Shown one piece after another: positions 44,999 through 52,873 of a stretch of 64,000 bases of DNA (position 1 is its first letter; each line of letters begins with the position of its first letter). The DNA lies in assembly GCF_000484635.1 (NCBI RefSeq), contig NZ_AXVM01000004.1, positions 62,001 through 126,000 of the forward strand, read 5' to 3'. The position numbers and the translations under genes are program-made. The notes below the pieces were generated by a model. It was not told where the DNA came from, did no database searches, and worked only from the letters and a program-made list of their open reading frames with translations. Source of the stretch: Comamonas badia DSM 17552. Lineage in GTDB: Bacteria > Pseudomonadota > Gammaproteobacteria > Burkholderiales > Burkholderiaceae_C.

Positions 44999-45463
44999 TC
45001 ATATTCCCTGTGTCAATTGGCGGCCGATGCCGCGCGCATGGCGCTGCATGGCCCATTCATCGGTTTCCTTCTGTTCATGCCGCTGCTGCACCCTCTGCTC
45101 CGCCCGCTGGCGCTGCTGCAGCACGTGGCGCAGACTGGCGAGGCGCGCCTCGGCCGCCGCCAGCTGCCGCACGGCCTGCTGCACGCGCTGCCGCTGCGCC
45201 TGCACCACGGCCTGCTGCATCCGCGCCGTCTGCTCCAGCCGCTGCAGGAACTGCAACTGGTGGCGCAGCACCTCGGGCAGCAGGCGCGCACCTTCGCTGG
45301 CACCCCAGCGCTGGCGCGTCTCCTGCGCGTAGCCGGTGAGCTGGGTCAGCTGGGCTTCGGCATTGGCGCATTGGCCGCGCTGCTGCACCAGCAGCCTGCG
45401 GTCAGCATCGCGCTGGCGCTGAGCCATGTCTATCGCCACCTCGAAGGCCCGGTGTCCTGCCAT
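44999..45463 (-). CDS. fliJ: FliJ, flagellar export chaperone/ATPase stalk
   Basis: 154 residues, almost entirely coiled coil with many Gln and Arg (L-Q-F-L-Q-R-L-E-Q, R-Q-L-A-A-A-E-A-R-L), the normal FliJ size. It acts as the central stalk of the FliI ATPase ring. It sits three bases before fliK and eight after fliI. Confidence 0.9.
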   Translation of the reverse strand: MAGHRAFEVAIDMAQRQRDADRRLLVQQRGQCANAEAQLTQLTGYAQETRQRWGASEGARLLPEVLRHQLQFLQRLEQTARMQQAVVQAQRQRVQQAVRQLAAAEARLASLRHVLQQRQRAEQRVQQRHEQKETDEWAMQRHARGIGRQLTQGI

Positions 45464-45471
45464 GGCGCCCC

Positions 45472-46875
45472 CTAATCCCGCCCGAGAGCGGCCGCCATGC
45501 CAGCGACGCTGTCGTTCAGCGATGCCGCGGTGCGCATGCCTTGCTGCAGGAAGGCCTGCATCGCCGGCTGCAGCCGGATGGCTTCGTCGAGCTGCGGATC
45601 CGAGCCGCCCACATAGGCGCCGACCTGCACCAGATCACTGCTCTTCTGGTAGCGCGACCAGGTCGCCCTGAAGTCGCGCGCAAGTTCGAAATGCTGCGCA
45701 GGGACGACATTGACCATGACGCGCGACGCCGACTGCTCTATGTCGATCGCCGGAAAATGCCCGCCCTCGGCCAGCGCGCGCGAGAGCACGATATGGCCAT
45801 CCAGAATGGCACGCGAGGCATCGGCGATCGGATCCTGCTGGTCGTCGCCTTCCGAGAGCACGGTATAGAACGCGGTGATGGAGCCCATGCCGTTCAAGCC
45901 GTTGCCGCTGCGTTCGACCAGCGCCGGCAACTTGGCGAAGCAGCTCGGGGGGTAGCCCTTGGTGGCGGGCGCCTCGCCGATGGCGAGCGCAATCTCGCGC
46001 TGCGCCATGGCATAGCGCGTCAATGAATCCATGAGCAGCAGCACATGCTTGCCCTGGTCGCGGAAATACTCCGCCACTGCCGTGGCATAGCTGGCACCCT
46101 GCATGCGCAGCAGTGGCGGCGCATCCGCGGGTGCCGCCACCACCACCGCGCGGCTGCGGTCCTGCTGACCCAGGATGTCTTCGACGAATTCCTTGACTTC
46201 ACGGCCACGCTCGCCGATGAGGCCGACGACGATCACATCGGCGGCGGTGTAGCGCGCCATCATGCCCAGCAGCACGCTTTTGCCCACGCCCGATCCGGCA
46301 AACAGCCCCAGCCGCTGGCCGCGACCGACGGTGAGCAGCGCGTTGATCGCGCGGACACCGGTATCCAGCGGCTCGCGCACCGGCGCGCGCTCCATGGCGT
46401 TGATCGGCTCACGGCGCAGCGAGCGGGCCGTGACGTTCTGCAGCGCTCCCGCATGGTCCAGCGGTTCTCCCTGGGCATCCACCACGCGGCCGAGCAAGCC
46501 ATCACCCAAGGGCAGACGCAGCACGCCAGCGCCCGCGGGAGGATCACCGCCGGCGTCGCGGGCCAGGCGTAGCGGCGGCACATAGGCGTTGGCCGGAGTG
46601 ACCGAGGCCCCCGACGACAGCCCATGGATATCCCCCGCGGGCATCAGAAAGGCCTTCTCGCCGGAAAACCCGACCACCTCGGCCAGCACCGGCTTGCGCG
46701 TGCCCTGGCGCACCAGGCACTGCGCACCCACCGGCATGCGCAGACCAGCCGCTTCCAGCACCAGCCCCGTCAGACGCGTCAGCGTGCCGCGCGAAGCCAG
46801 CGGCATTTCATCGGTGGCGCGCGCGCGCGCCCGCTCCAGCAGATGGTCCCAGGCGGCGCTGGCTTCAATCGGCAT
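45472..46875 (-). CDS. fliI: FliI, flagellum-specific ATPase
   Basis: 467 residues, an F1-beta-like ATPase with P-loop [15 protein letters not shown], and [15 protein letters not shown]. It energises export with FliH and FliJ. The ATG at 46875 overlaps the fliH end by 11 bases; an upstream in-frame start at 46995 lies inside fliH and adds non-family sequence. Confidence 0.97.
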   Translation of the reverse strand: MPIEASAAWDHLLERARARATDEMPLASRGTLTRLTGLVLEAAGLRMPVGAQCLVRQGTRKPVLAEVVGFSGEKAFLMPAGDIHGLSSGASVTPANAYVPPLRLARDAGGDPPAGAGVLRLPLGDGLLGRVVDAQGEPLDHAGALQNVTARSLRREPINAMERAPVREPLDTGVRAINALLTVGRGQRLGLFAGSGVGKSVLLGMMARYTAADVIVVGLIGERGREVKEFVEDILGQQDRSRAVVVAAPADAPPLLRMQGASYATAVAEYFRDQGKHVLLLMDSLTRYAMAQREIALAIGEAPATKGYPPSCFAKLPALVERSGNGLNGMGSITAFYTVLSEGDDQQDPIADASRAILDGHIVLSRALAEGGHFPAIDIEQSASRVMVNVVPAQHFELARDFRATWSRYQKSSDLVQVGAYVGGSDPQLDEAIRLQPAMQAFLQQGMRTAASLNDSVAGMAAALGRD

Positions 46876-47587
46876 CACCCATCTCCCGCCAGGCGGATAC
46901 CAGCCCCAGCGCCGCAACCGCACGGCGCCAGCGCGTTTCCAGCGTTCCATCGACCACGGCCCCCGCGCATTCCACGCTGCAGCCGCCGGGTGCAATGGAT
47001 GCGTCTGCCTGCCATTGCACGCGCGTACTGCCGAATTCGTCGCGCAGCGCCCCTTCCAGCGCCTGCCAATCCGCGGGGTTCAGGCGCACGGAGGCTGGGC
47101 GGCTGTCCTGCACAAAGGTGGCCAGCGCCTCGCGCACCACCGGCAGCAGCGCGCGCGGGTTGGACTGCAGCTCCTGGCGCACCACCTGGCGCGCGATGTC
47201 GCACGCCAGCTGCATCAGACCATCGGCCATCTTTTGCTGCAGGCCCCCCAGGCTCTCCTCGAAGGTGTTCACCACACCAGCAAGCTGCGCAGCCACCTGC
47301 CGCCCCTGGCCGGCGACGTAATCGTCCAGCCGCTGCTGCCATTCATGCGTCGCCTGCGCCTGCCCCTGCCGTACGCCTTCGGCGAAGGCGGCGTCATGCA
47401 CCTGCTGCGCCCGCTCGGCGGCCGCCTGCGCTGCCTCCTCGGCCTGTTCCTGCTCGGCCTCGGCAGGCTGCATCGGCAACAAGGCCTGCGCGTCCAGGCC
47501 GACATCGCCGAAACGCCACTGCACCGCCTCGGCGATCTCCTCGCCCGGTATGAAGCGGGTGTAGTGACGGGTGCTGGAAGTCGCCAT
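46865..47587 (-). CDS. fliH: FliH, negative regulator of the flagellar ATPase
   Basis: 240 residues: N-terminal region with W-R-F, a long Glu/Gln/Ala coiled coil ([11 protein letters not shown]), then a conserved C-terminal domain ([21 protein letters not shown]). FliH binds FliI and docks it at the C-ring. It overlaps fliI and follows fliG by 12 bases. Confidence 0.93.
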   Translation of the reverse strand: MATSSTRHYTRFIPGEEIAEAVQWRFGDVGLDAQALLPMQPAEAEQEQAEEAAQAAAERAQQVHDAAFAEGVRQGQAQATHEWQQRLDDYVAGQGRQVAAQLAGVVNTFEESLGGLQQKMADGLMQLACDIARQVVRQELQSNPRALLPVVREALATFVQDSRPASVRLNPADWQALEGALRDEFGSTRVQWQADASIAPGGCSVECAGAVVDGTLETRWRRAVAALGLVSAWREMGDAD

Positions 47588-47599
47588 GGATGATCCTCG

Positions 47600-48595
47600 T
47601 CAGACGAAGGCGTCGTCGCCGCCGCCCGAGAGCGCAACCTGGCCCTCGTCGGACAGGCGCCGCACGGTCTTGAGGATTTCCTTCTGCTGGGCCTCGACCT
47701 CGGACAGGCGGATCGGTCCACGCGACTCGAGGTCTTCGCGCATCGCCTCGGCGGCGCGGGTGGACATGTTCTTGAGGAATTTCTCGCGCAGTTCGGGCTG
47801 CGCGCCCTTGAGCGCCACCACCAGTGTTTCGGAGGCCACCTCGCGCAGCACGGTCTGGATCGCACGGTCATCGAGCTTCATCACATCATCGAACACGAAC
47901 ATCTTGTCCATGATCTTCTGCGCCAGATCGGCATCGTGCTCGCGAATGCTCTCCAGCACCATGCCGTCCATGCCGCCGCGCAGCAGGTTGACGATCTCGG
48001 CGGCCGCCTTCACACCGCCGAGCGAGCTCTTGCGCACCTTGTCTCCACCGGCCAGCGCCTTGAACAGCACTTCGTTCAAGTCCTTGAGCGCGGTGGGCTG
48101 TATGCCTTCCAGCGTGGCAATGCGCAGCATGATTTCACCGCGCTGGCGATCGGTGAATTGAGCAAGGATGTCGGCGCACTGCTCCGGATCGAGGTGCACC
48201 AGGATGGCGGCAATGATCTGCGGATGCTCGTTGCGCAGCAACTCGGCGACGGCCAGCGGGTCCATCCACTTGAGTTGCTCTATGCCCGACACGTCACCGC
48301 CCTGCAGGATGCGGTCGATCAGCAAGGCCGCCTTGTCATCACCCAGCGCACGCTTGAGCACCGAGCGCACATAGTTGCCGGTGTCGGACACCAGCAGGCT
48401 CTGCGCCCCCGCCTCGTTGGTGAACCGGGAAACCACTTCATCCACGCGCTCATGCGAGACGGTGCGCATGCGGGCAATGGTCTCGCCCAGCTTTTGCACC
48501 TCCTTGGGCGAGAGGTGCTTGAAGACTTCGCCCGCCTCTTCCTCGCCGAGGGACATCAGCAGGATGGCGGCGTCGTTCAGGCCCTGATCGTCCAT
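47600..48595 (-). CDS. fliG: FliG, flagellar motor switch protein
   Basis: 331 residues with the three FliG domains; A-A-I-L-L-M-S-L-G-E at the N-terminus, E-H-P-Q-I-I-A-A-I-L-V-H-L in the middle and the torque-generating C-terminal helix with charged residues (L-D-D-R-A-I-Q-T-V-L-R-E-V). It couples the MS ring to FliM and the stator. Confidence 0.97.
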   Translation of the reverse strand: MDDQGLNDAAILLMSLGEEEAGEVFKHLSPKEVQKLGETIARMRTVSHERVDEVVSRFTNEAGAQSLLVSDTGNYVRSVLKRALGDDKAALLIDRILQGGDVSGIEQLKWMDPLAVAELLRNEHPQIIAAILVHLDPEQCADILAQFTDRQRGEIMLRIATLEGIQPTALKDLNEVLFKALAGGDKVRKSSLGGVKAAAEIVNLLRGGMDGMVLESIREHDADLAQKIMDKMFVFDDVMKLDDRAIQTVLREVASETLVVALKGAQPELREKFLKNMSTRAAEAMREDLESRGPIRLSEVEAQQKEILKTVRRLSDEGQVALSGGGDDAFV

Positions 48596-48622
48596 GGTGG
48601 GTTCACTCCGTGTGCATCAACG

Positions 48623-50320
48623 TCATTCGCCGTTGATCCAGGTCTTCACGATATTGGCCACGGCAACCGGATTGTCCTTCGCCAGCGAACGCGCCTCCTG
48701 CAGCCGCAACTGTTCCTGCGTCAGCGGCTGGTCCTGCGATTTTTCGAGCGCCGGCAGCGCCGGACGTTCGATCTGCTCGGCAGCAATCGCATTCACCTTG
48801 CGCCGCGTTGCCGTGGGCGCCGCGCTGCCTTGCCGCGCGGCCTTGAGTGCCGGGCGCACCACGCCCATCAGCAGCAGCACAGCGGCCAGCGACAGGCCAA
48901 TGGGCATGCCCAGGCTGCGGGCCAGTTCGATCACCTCGGGCTGCCTGTAGAACGGCAGTTCCACCGGGGCCACCGTATCGACCTTGAACGGCGCGTTCAT
49001 CAGGTTCACGGAATCGCCGCGCTCCTTGTTGTAGCCCACCGCCTCGCGCACCAGGGCCGTCATCTGCTCGATCTGCTCGGGCGAAAGCGGCCTGGCGACC
49101 GGCGGCTTGCCCGCCGCCTCGGCCACCGACTGGTAGTTGACCACGACCGCGGCATTGACACGCTTGACCATGCCTTGCGCGGCACGCGTCACGCTGGTGG
49201 TCTTGTCCACCTCATAGTTGGTGGTGATTTCACGGTGGCCGACGCTGCCGCCGCCGGCGCCCGGACCGCCTTGCGCACCGGCATCGGGGGCGGGGTTGGC
49301 CCCGTTGACAGGGGCGTTGGCGTTTTGCGGCGGCTGGTTGCTCACCGCCCCGGGCACACCCGCAGGCAGCTTGTCGCCTGGCTTGGCGGCGTTTTCCACC
49401 ACCTGCTGGCTGCGCACCGCGCTGGCGTCGGCGGCCAGGTTCGGGCGATGCTGCTCCGTGGTGGATTCGGTCTGGTTGAAATCGATATCCGCATTCACCG
49501 TGGCCTTGACGTTATCGCGCCCGACCACCGGCGCAAGGATATCCACGATGCGCTGGGCATATTGCTGTTCCATCTTCTGCACGTAGGCGAGCTGCTCGCC
49601 CGTGGGCGCGCCGCCCCCCACGCCATCGGGCATCTGCGACAGCAGCTTGCCGGTATCGTCGAGCACGCTGACGGCGGCCGGCGCCAGATCCGGCACGCTG
49701 GAGGCCACCAGATGCACGATGCCGGCCAGCTGCGTGCGATCGAGGAAACGCCCTGGATACAAACTCACGAGCACCGAGGCCGAGGGTTTCTGCTGTTCGC
49801 GAAAGAACCCGTTCTGGTTGGGCAGCGCCAGGTGCACCCGGGCGCTTTGCACTGGCGCGAGCGACTGGATGGAGCGCGTGAGCTCACCCTCCAGGCCACG
49901 CTGGAAATTGAGCCGCTCCTGGAATTGCGTGACGCCGAAGCGGCTGGTTTCCGTCACTTCAAACCCGGTGATCGAGCCTTTCGGCAGGCCCTGCGAGGCC
50001 AGGCGCAGCCGCACGTCGTGCACCCGGTCCGCGGGCACCATGATCGCGCCGCCGCCTTCGGTGTACTTGTAGGGCACGTTCATCTGCGTGAGCTGGGCGA
50101 CGATGGCGCCGCCATCCTTGTCGCTCAGGTTGGAAAACAGCACACGGTAATCGGGTCGGCTGGCGAAGAACGCAGCGGCAACCACCATCGCCAGAAACAG
50201 CGCCAGTCCCAGCGCCAGCCGCATGCGGGCGGCGCGATCCAGGCTGGCCAGCCGCTGCGGCCACGCAGCGCCGGCCACTGGGGCAGCGATCGGCATTTCG
50301 GCAACGGCAGCAGAGGGCAT
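48623..50320 (-). CDS. fliF: FliF, flagellar MS-ring protein
   Basis: 565 residues: N-terminal membrane helix, ring-building motifs (Y-R-V-L-F-S-N-L-S-D-K-D-G-G-A-I-V, L-N-F-Q-R-G-L-E-G-E-L-T-R-S-I), a Gly/Pro/Asn-rich disordered stretch near residues 325-370, a second membrane helix and the C-terminal FliG-binding peptide (A-N-I-V-K-T-W-I-N-G). ATG at 50320 was chosen over a TTG at 50326. It is divergent from fliE across 179 bases that must hold both promoters. Confidence 0.96.
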   Translation of the reverse strand: MPSAAVAEMPIAAPVAGAAWPQRLASLDRAARMRLALGLALFLAMVVAAAFFASRPDYRVLFSNLSDKDGGAIVAQLTQMNVPYKYTEGGGAIMVPADRVHDVRLRLASQGLPKGSITGFEVTETSRFGVTQFQERLNFQRGLEGELTRSIQSLAPVQSARVHLALPNQNGFFREQQKPSASVLVSLYPGRFLDRTQLAGIVHLVASSVPDLAPAAVSVLDDTGKLLSQMPDGVGGGAPTGEQLAYVQKMEQQYAQRIVDILAPVVGRDNVKATVNADIDFNQTESTTEQHRPNLAADASAVRSQQVVENAAKPGDKLPAGVPGAVSNQPPQNANAPVNGANPAPDAGAQGGPGAGGGSVGHREITTNYEVDKTTSVTRAAQGMVKRVNAAVVVNYQSVAEAAGKPPVARPLSPEQIEQMTALVREAVGYNKERGDSVNLMNAPFKVDTVAPVELPFYRQPEVIELARSLGMPIGLSLAAVLLLMGVVRPALKAARQGSAAPTATRRKVNAIAAEQIERPALPALEKSQDQPLTQEQLRLQEARSLAKDNPVAVANIVKTWINGE

Positions 50321-50499
50321 CGTCAATTCCAGGCAAGGGCTAGTGCCGCGCAGAGGCAGAGGCAGCGGCGGTGCAATGATTATTCCTGCCGCCCCCTGCC
50401 GCGTTCCACCAATAAGGCGCCAGTTTGGCCGGCTATTTGCGCTGCTGCAGCCCGGGCGCCGCCCTACGATAGACCTACCTTCGGATCAGACCCACTGCC

Positions 50500-50811
50500 A
50501 TGGACTTGCGCATCACCAGCACCCCCCTGCCGCTCACCAGCGCGCTGGCGGCGCGCCGCAATGCCGTACCGCAGGGTGGCGCGCAGGAGGCCGGCTTTTC
50601 CGGCGCCCTCAAAGGGGCTTTGAGCGAGGTCAGCAAGGCACAGAACCAGGCCAACGAGCTGCAAAAGCAGGTGCAGCTGGAAAACCCCAAGGTCAGCATC
50701 GAAGAGACCATGGTTGCGATCCAGAAGGCGCAGGTCAGCTTCCAGGCCACGCTGCACGTACGCAACCGCCTGGTGCAGGCCTATACCGACATCATGAACA
50801 TGCAGGTCTGA
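50500..50811 (+). CDS. fliE: FliE, hook-basal body junction protein
   Basis: 103 residues with the FliE C-terminal signature V-S-I-E-E-T-M-V-A-I-Q-K-A-Q-V-S-F-Q-A and N-R-L-V-Q-A-Y-x-D-I-M-N-M-Q-V. It joins the MS ring to the rod. It is a single-gene unit divergent from fliF and is followed by a long inverted repeat. Confidence 0.96.
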   Translation: MDLRITSTPLPLTSALAARRNAVPQGGAQEAGFSGALKGALSEVSKAQNQANELQKQVQLENPKVSIEETMVAIQKAQVSFQATLHVRNRLVQAYTDIMNMQV

Positions 50812-50841
50812 GAGCGTTTTCAAAGTCTCCGCGTGGTGCCC

Positions 50842-50940
50842 GCAAGGCAGCAAAACGTCGCAATCAAGGCGCCCGCCGCAGCCCATGCTGCTGGCCTGGG
50901 CAAGGTGGGCAACGCCGAGTGCGGCGTTTTGCTGCCTTGC
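50842..50940. repeat. Long spaced inverted repeat downstream of fliE
   Basis: GCAAGGCAGCAAAACGTCGC at 50842-50861 is matched 19 of 20 on the opposite strand by 50921-50940, with 59 bases between. The element starts 30 bases after the fliE stop. It could fold into a large stem-loop that ends fliE transcription, or be a small mobile or REP-like repeat. No ORF in it. Confidence 0.65.
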
Positions 50941-51063
50941 CCGAAGGGTTGCCCCGCAAAGGCATCGTCTTGACAGCGCGCGAATGGGCGGAGCATGATG
51001 CCCGTCCCCGCACGGGCGCCGCCATGCGCCCTGCGCCACCCCCCACACCCCGAGGAGCTTCCC

Positions 51064-51432
51064 ATGGCACAGGATCCGAGAGAACTGGTGGTTCTGATGA
51101 CACACGGCGCCGACCATGAACTGTCGTCGGTGGCGTTCACCATTGCCTGCGGCGGCCTCACCGCCGGCATGCCGGTGAGCGCGTTTCTGACCAGCTCGGC
51201 GGTCGATCTGGTGCGGCGCGGCAGCGCCGACCACACCCACGTCGCACCGCTGGACCCGCTGATGGCGCTGATGACCGATTTCATGGCGCGCGGCGGCACC
51301 ATCTATGCCTGCACGCCCTGCGTCAAGGCGCGCGGTTACACACAGGAGGATCTGATCGATGGCGTGGTGATCAGCGGTGCCAGCGCCATCCATGAGCGGC
51401 TGAAGACCGGCGCCGCCAGCCTCAGCTTCTGA
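51064..51432 (+). CDS. DsrE-like small protein
   Basis: 122 residues with a DsrE/TusD-type fold: V-V-L-M-T-H-G-A-D, a hydrophobic G-G-L-T-A-G-M-P-V-S-A-F-L-T helix-strand, and T-P-C-V-K-A-R-G-Y with a single conserved Cys. Members carry sulfur or have unknown roles; the Cys position is the usual one. The ATG at 51064 has GAGGAG upstream. It stands alone. Confidence 0.75.
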   Translation: MAQDPRELVVLMTHGADHELSSVAFTIACGGLTAGMPVSAFLTSSAVDLVRRGSADHTHVAPLDPLMALMTDFMARGGTIYACTPCVKARGYTQEDLIDGVVISGASAIHERLKTGAASLSF

Positions 51433-51463
51433 CCGCCCGGCAAGCGGCGGCTGCCGCGCTGCA

Positions 51464-51856
51464 TCACCCCGCGTCGAATGCGGCGCGCAGCCATTGCACG
51501 CCATCCGGTTCAATCAGCACCACGTCGAAGCGGCAGGGCGGCACCGCCTTGCAGCGCAGCAGATAGTGGCGCGCGGCAAAGATGATGCGCCGCTGCTTGG
51601 TCGCGCCTATGCTTGCACCAGCACCGCCAAAATCCGCTCGGGAACGGCTGCGCACCTCAACGAACACCAGCGTGCCATCGCACTCGCGCATGATGAGATC
51701 GATCTCGCCGCCGCCGCGTCCGGGCGTTCGATAATTGCGTTCAACCACCGCCAGTCCCGCCGCACGCAGATGCGCCAGCGCTGCATCTTCCGCCTGCTGG
51801 CCGCGCACGCGGGTTGTTTCCGTTGCACCACTGCGCCTGCCGCCAAGGAACCCCAT
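51464..51856 (-). CDS. yraN: YraN/UPF0102 endonuclease-like protein
   Basis: 130 residues with the UPF0102 pattern: G-x-x-A-E-D-A-A-L-A-H-L, N-Y-R-T-P-G-R-G-G-G-E-I-D-L-I-M and V-F-V-E-V-R-S-R. This is a restriction-endonuclease-like fold with D and E-V-R metal residues; its substrate is unknown. The ATG at 51856 shares its first base with the TTG start of the divergent rsmI, a pairing seen in many Proteobacteria. Confidence 0.9.
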   Translation of the reverse strand: MGFLGGRRSGATETTRVRGQQAEDAALAHLRAAGLAVVERNYRTPGRGGGEIDLIMRECDGTLVFVEVRSRSRADFGGAGASIGATKQRRIIFAARHYLLRCKAVPPCRFDVVLIEPDGVQWLRAAFDAG

Positions 51857-52782
51857 TGAGCGCCTCCTATGCCACCGCACTTGCCGCCGCCCGCGATGCG
51901 GCGGCTGCGCAGGATTATCCAGAGGGCGCGCTGTATGTCGTCGCCACGCCCATCGGCAACCTCGCCGACATCACGCTGCGTGCCCTGCATGTGCTGGAGC
52001 TGGCCGATACCCTGGCCTGCGAGGACACGCGCCACACGCAGCAGCTTCTGCGCGCCTACGGCATCCACAAAAGCCCGGGGCAATGGCTGGCGCTGCACCA
52101 GCACAACGAGGCGCAAACGGCGCAGGCCGTGCTGGCGCGGCTGGCCGAGGGCCAGCGCGTGGTTTACGTGAGCGATGCCGGCACCCCCGCCGTGAGCGAT
52201 CCCGGCGCGCGCCTGGTGGCCGCCGCGCAGCAGGCCGGGCTGCGCTGCATTCCGCTGCCCGGCGCCAGCAGCGTGGTCAGCGCCCTGAGCTGCGCCGGGG
52301 CCATCGCGCCCGGCGATGCAGCGCCGGGCTTTGTCTTTGCCGGATTCCTGCCCACCAAGGCCGCCGAGCGCAAGGCCGCGCTGGCCCGGCTGGCGCAGGA
52401 GCCGCGCACGGTGGTGCTGCTGGAAGCACCGCACCGCATCGCGCAGATCGCCCGTGAACTGGCATCGCTGGGCGAGCGCCCAGTGACGCTGGCGCGCGAA
52501 CTGACCAAGCAGTTCGAGGAAATCGCCACGCTGCCCGCCAGCGCCTGCAGTGACTGGCTGGCCGAGACGCCGCAGCGCAGCCGCGGCGAATTCGCCATCG
52601 TGGTGCATCCCCAGGGCCACGACGCCAGCCCCGATGAGCATCAGAGCGAAGAGACCTTGCGCCTGCTGCTCGCTGAACTGCCGCTCAAGACCGCCGTTCG
52701 GCTGACGGCCGAGCTGACCGGCACCAGCCGCAACCAGCTCTACCAGCGCGCGCTGGCGTTGCAGGGGGAGGGGAATGATTGA
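51856..52782 (+). CDS. rsmI: RsmI, 16S rRNA 2'-O-methyltransferase (C1402)
   Basis: 308 residues of the tetrapyrrole-methylase fold: L-Y-V-V-A-T-P-I-G-N-L-A-D-I-T, E-D-T-R-H-T, Y-V-S-D-A-G-T-P-A-V-S-D-P-G, P-G-A-S-S and the C-terminal helical domain. Most likely start is TTG at 51856 with AAGGAA upstream; the in-frame ATG at 51814 lies inside yraN and adds 14 unrelated residues. It methylates the ribose of C1402. Confidence 0.92.
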   Translation: MSASYATALAAARDAAAAQDYPEGALYVVATPIGNLADITLRALHVLELADTLACEDTRHTQQLLRAYGIHKSPGQWLALHQHNEAQTAQAVLARLAEGQRVVYVSDAGTPAVSDPGARLVAAAQQAGLRCIPLPGASSVVSALSCAGAIAPGDAAPGFVFAGFLPTKAAERKAALARLAQEPRTVVLLEAPHRIAQIARELASLGERPVTLARELTKQFEEIATLPASACSDWLAETPQRSRGEFAIVVHPQGHDASPDEHQSEETLRLLLAELPLKTAVRLTAELTGTSRNQLYQRALALQGEGND

Positions 52783-52828
52783 ATGACGCAATGACCAAAT
52801 ACCCCCGTCATGCGGCGCAGGCCGCGTC

Positions 52829-52872
52829 ATCGCAAGCGCCAGCCGCGGTCATCGAGCGCAGCGAGGTCATCC
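52829..52872. repeat. Tandem GTCATC-type short repeat between rsmI and dsbD
   Basis: Two units of the form GTCATCG...GCGC...GGTCATC follow each other: one at about 52826-52850 and one at 52848-52872 (GGTCATCGAGCGCAGCGAGG). A similar unit is at 57037-57064. Both sites are gaps between convergent genes, so they may act as transcription ends. Confidence 0.5.
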
Positions 52873-52873
52873 G

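Noticed and set aside
50321-50499. Sigma-28 or sigma-54 promoter between fliF and fliE
   Set aside because: No convincing TAAA-N15-GCCGATAA or TGGCAC-N5-TTGCA match could be placed by eye.
47936-50623. 895-codon plus-strand frame opposite fliG/fliF
   Set aside because: Antisense shadow; His/Arg-rich with no family features.
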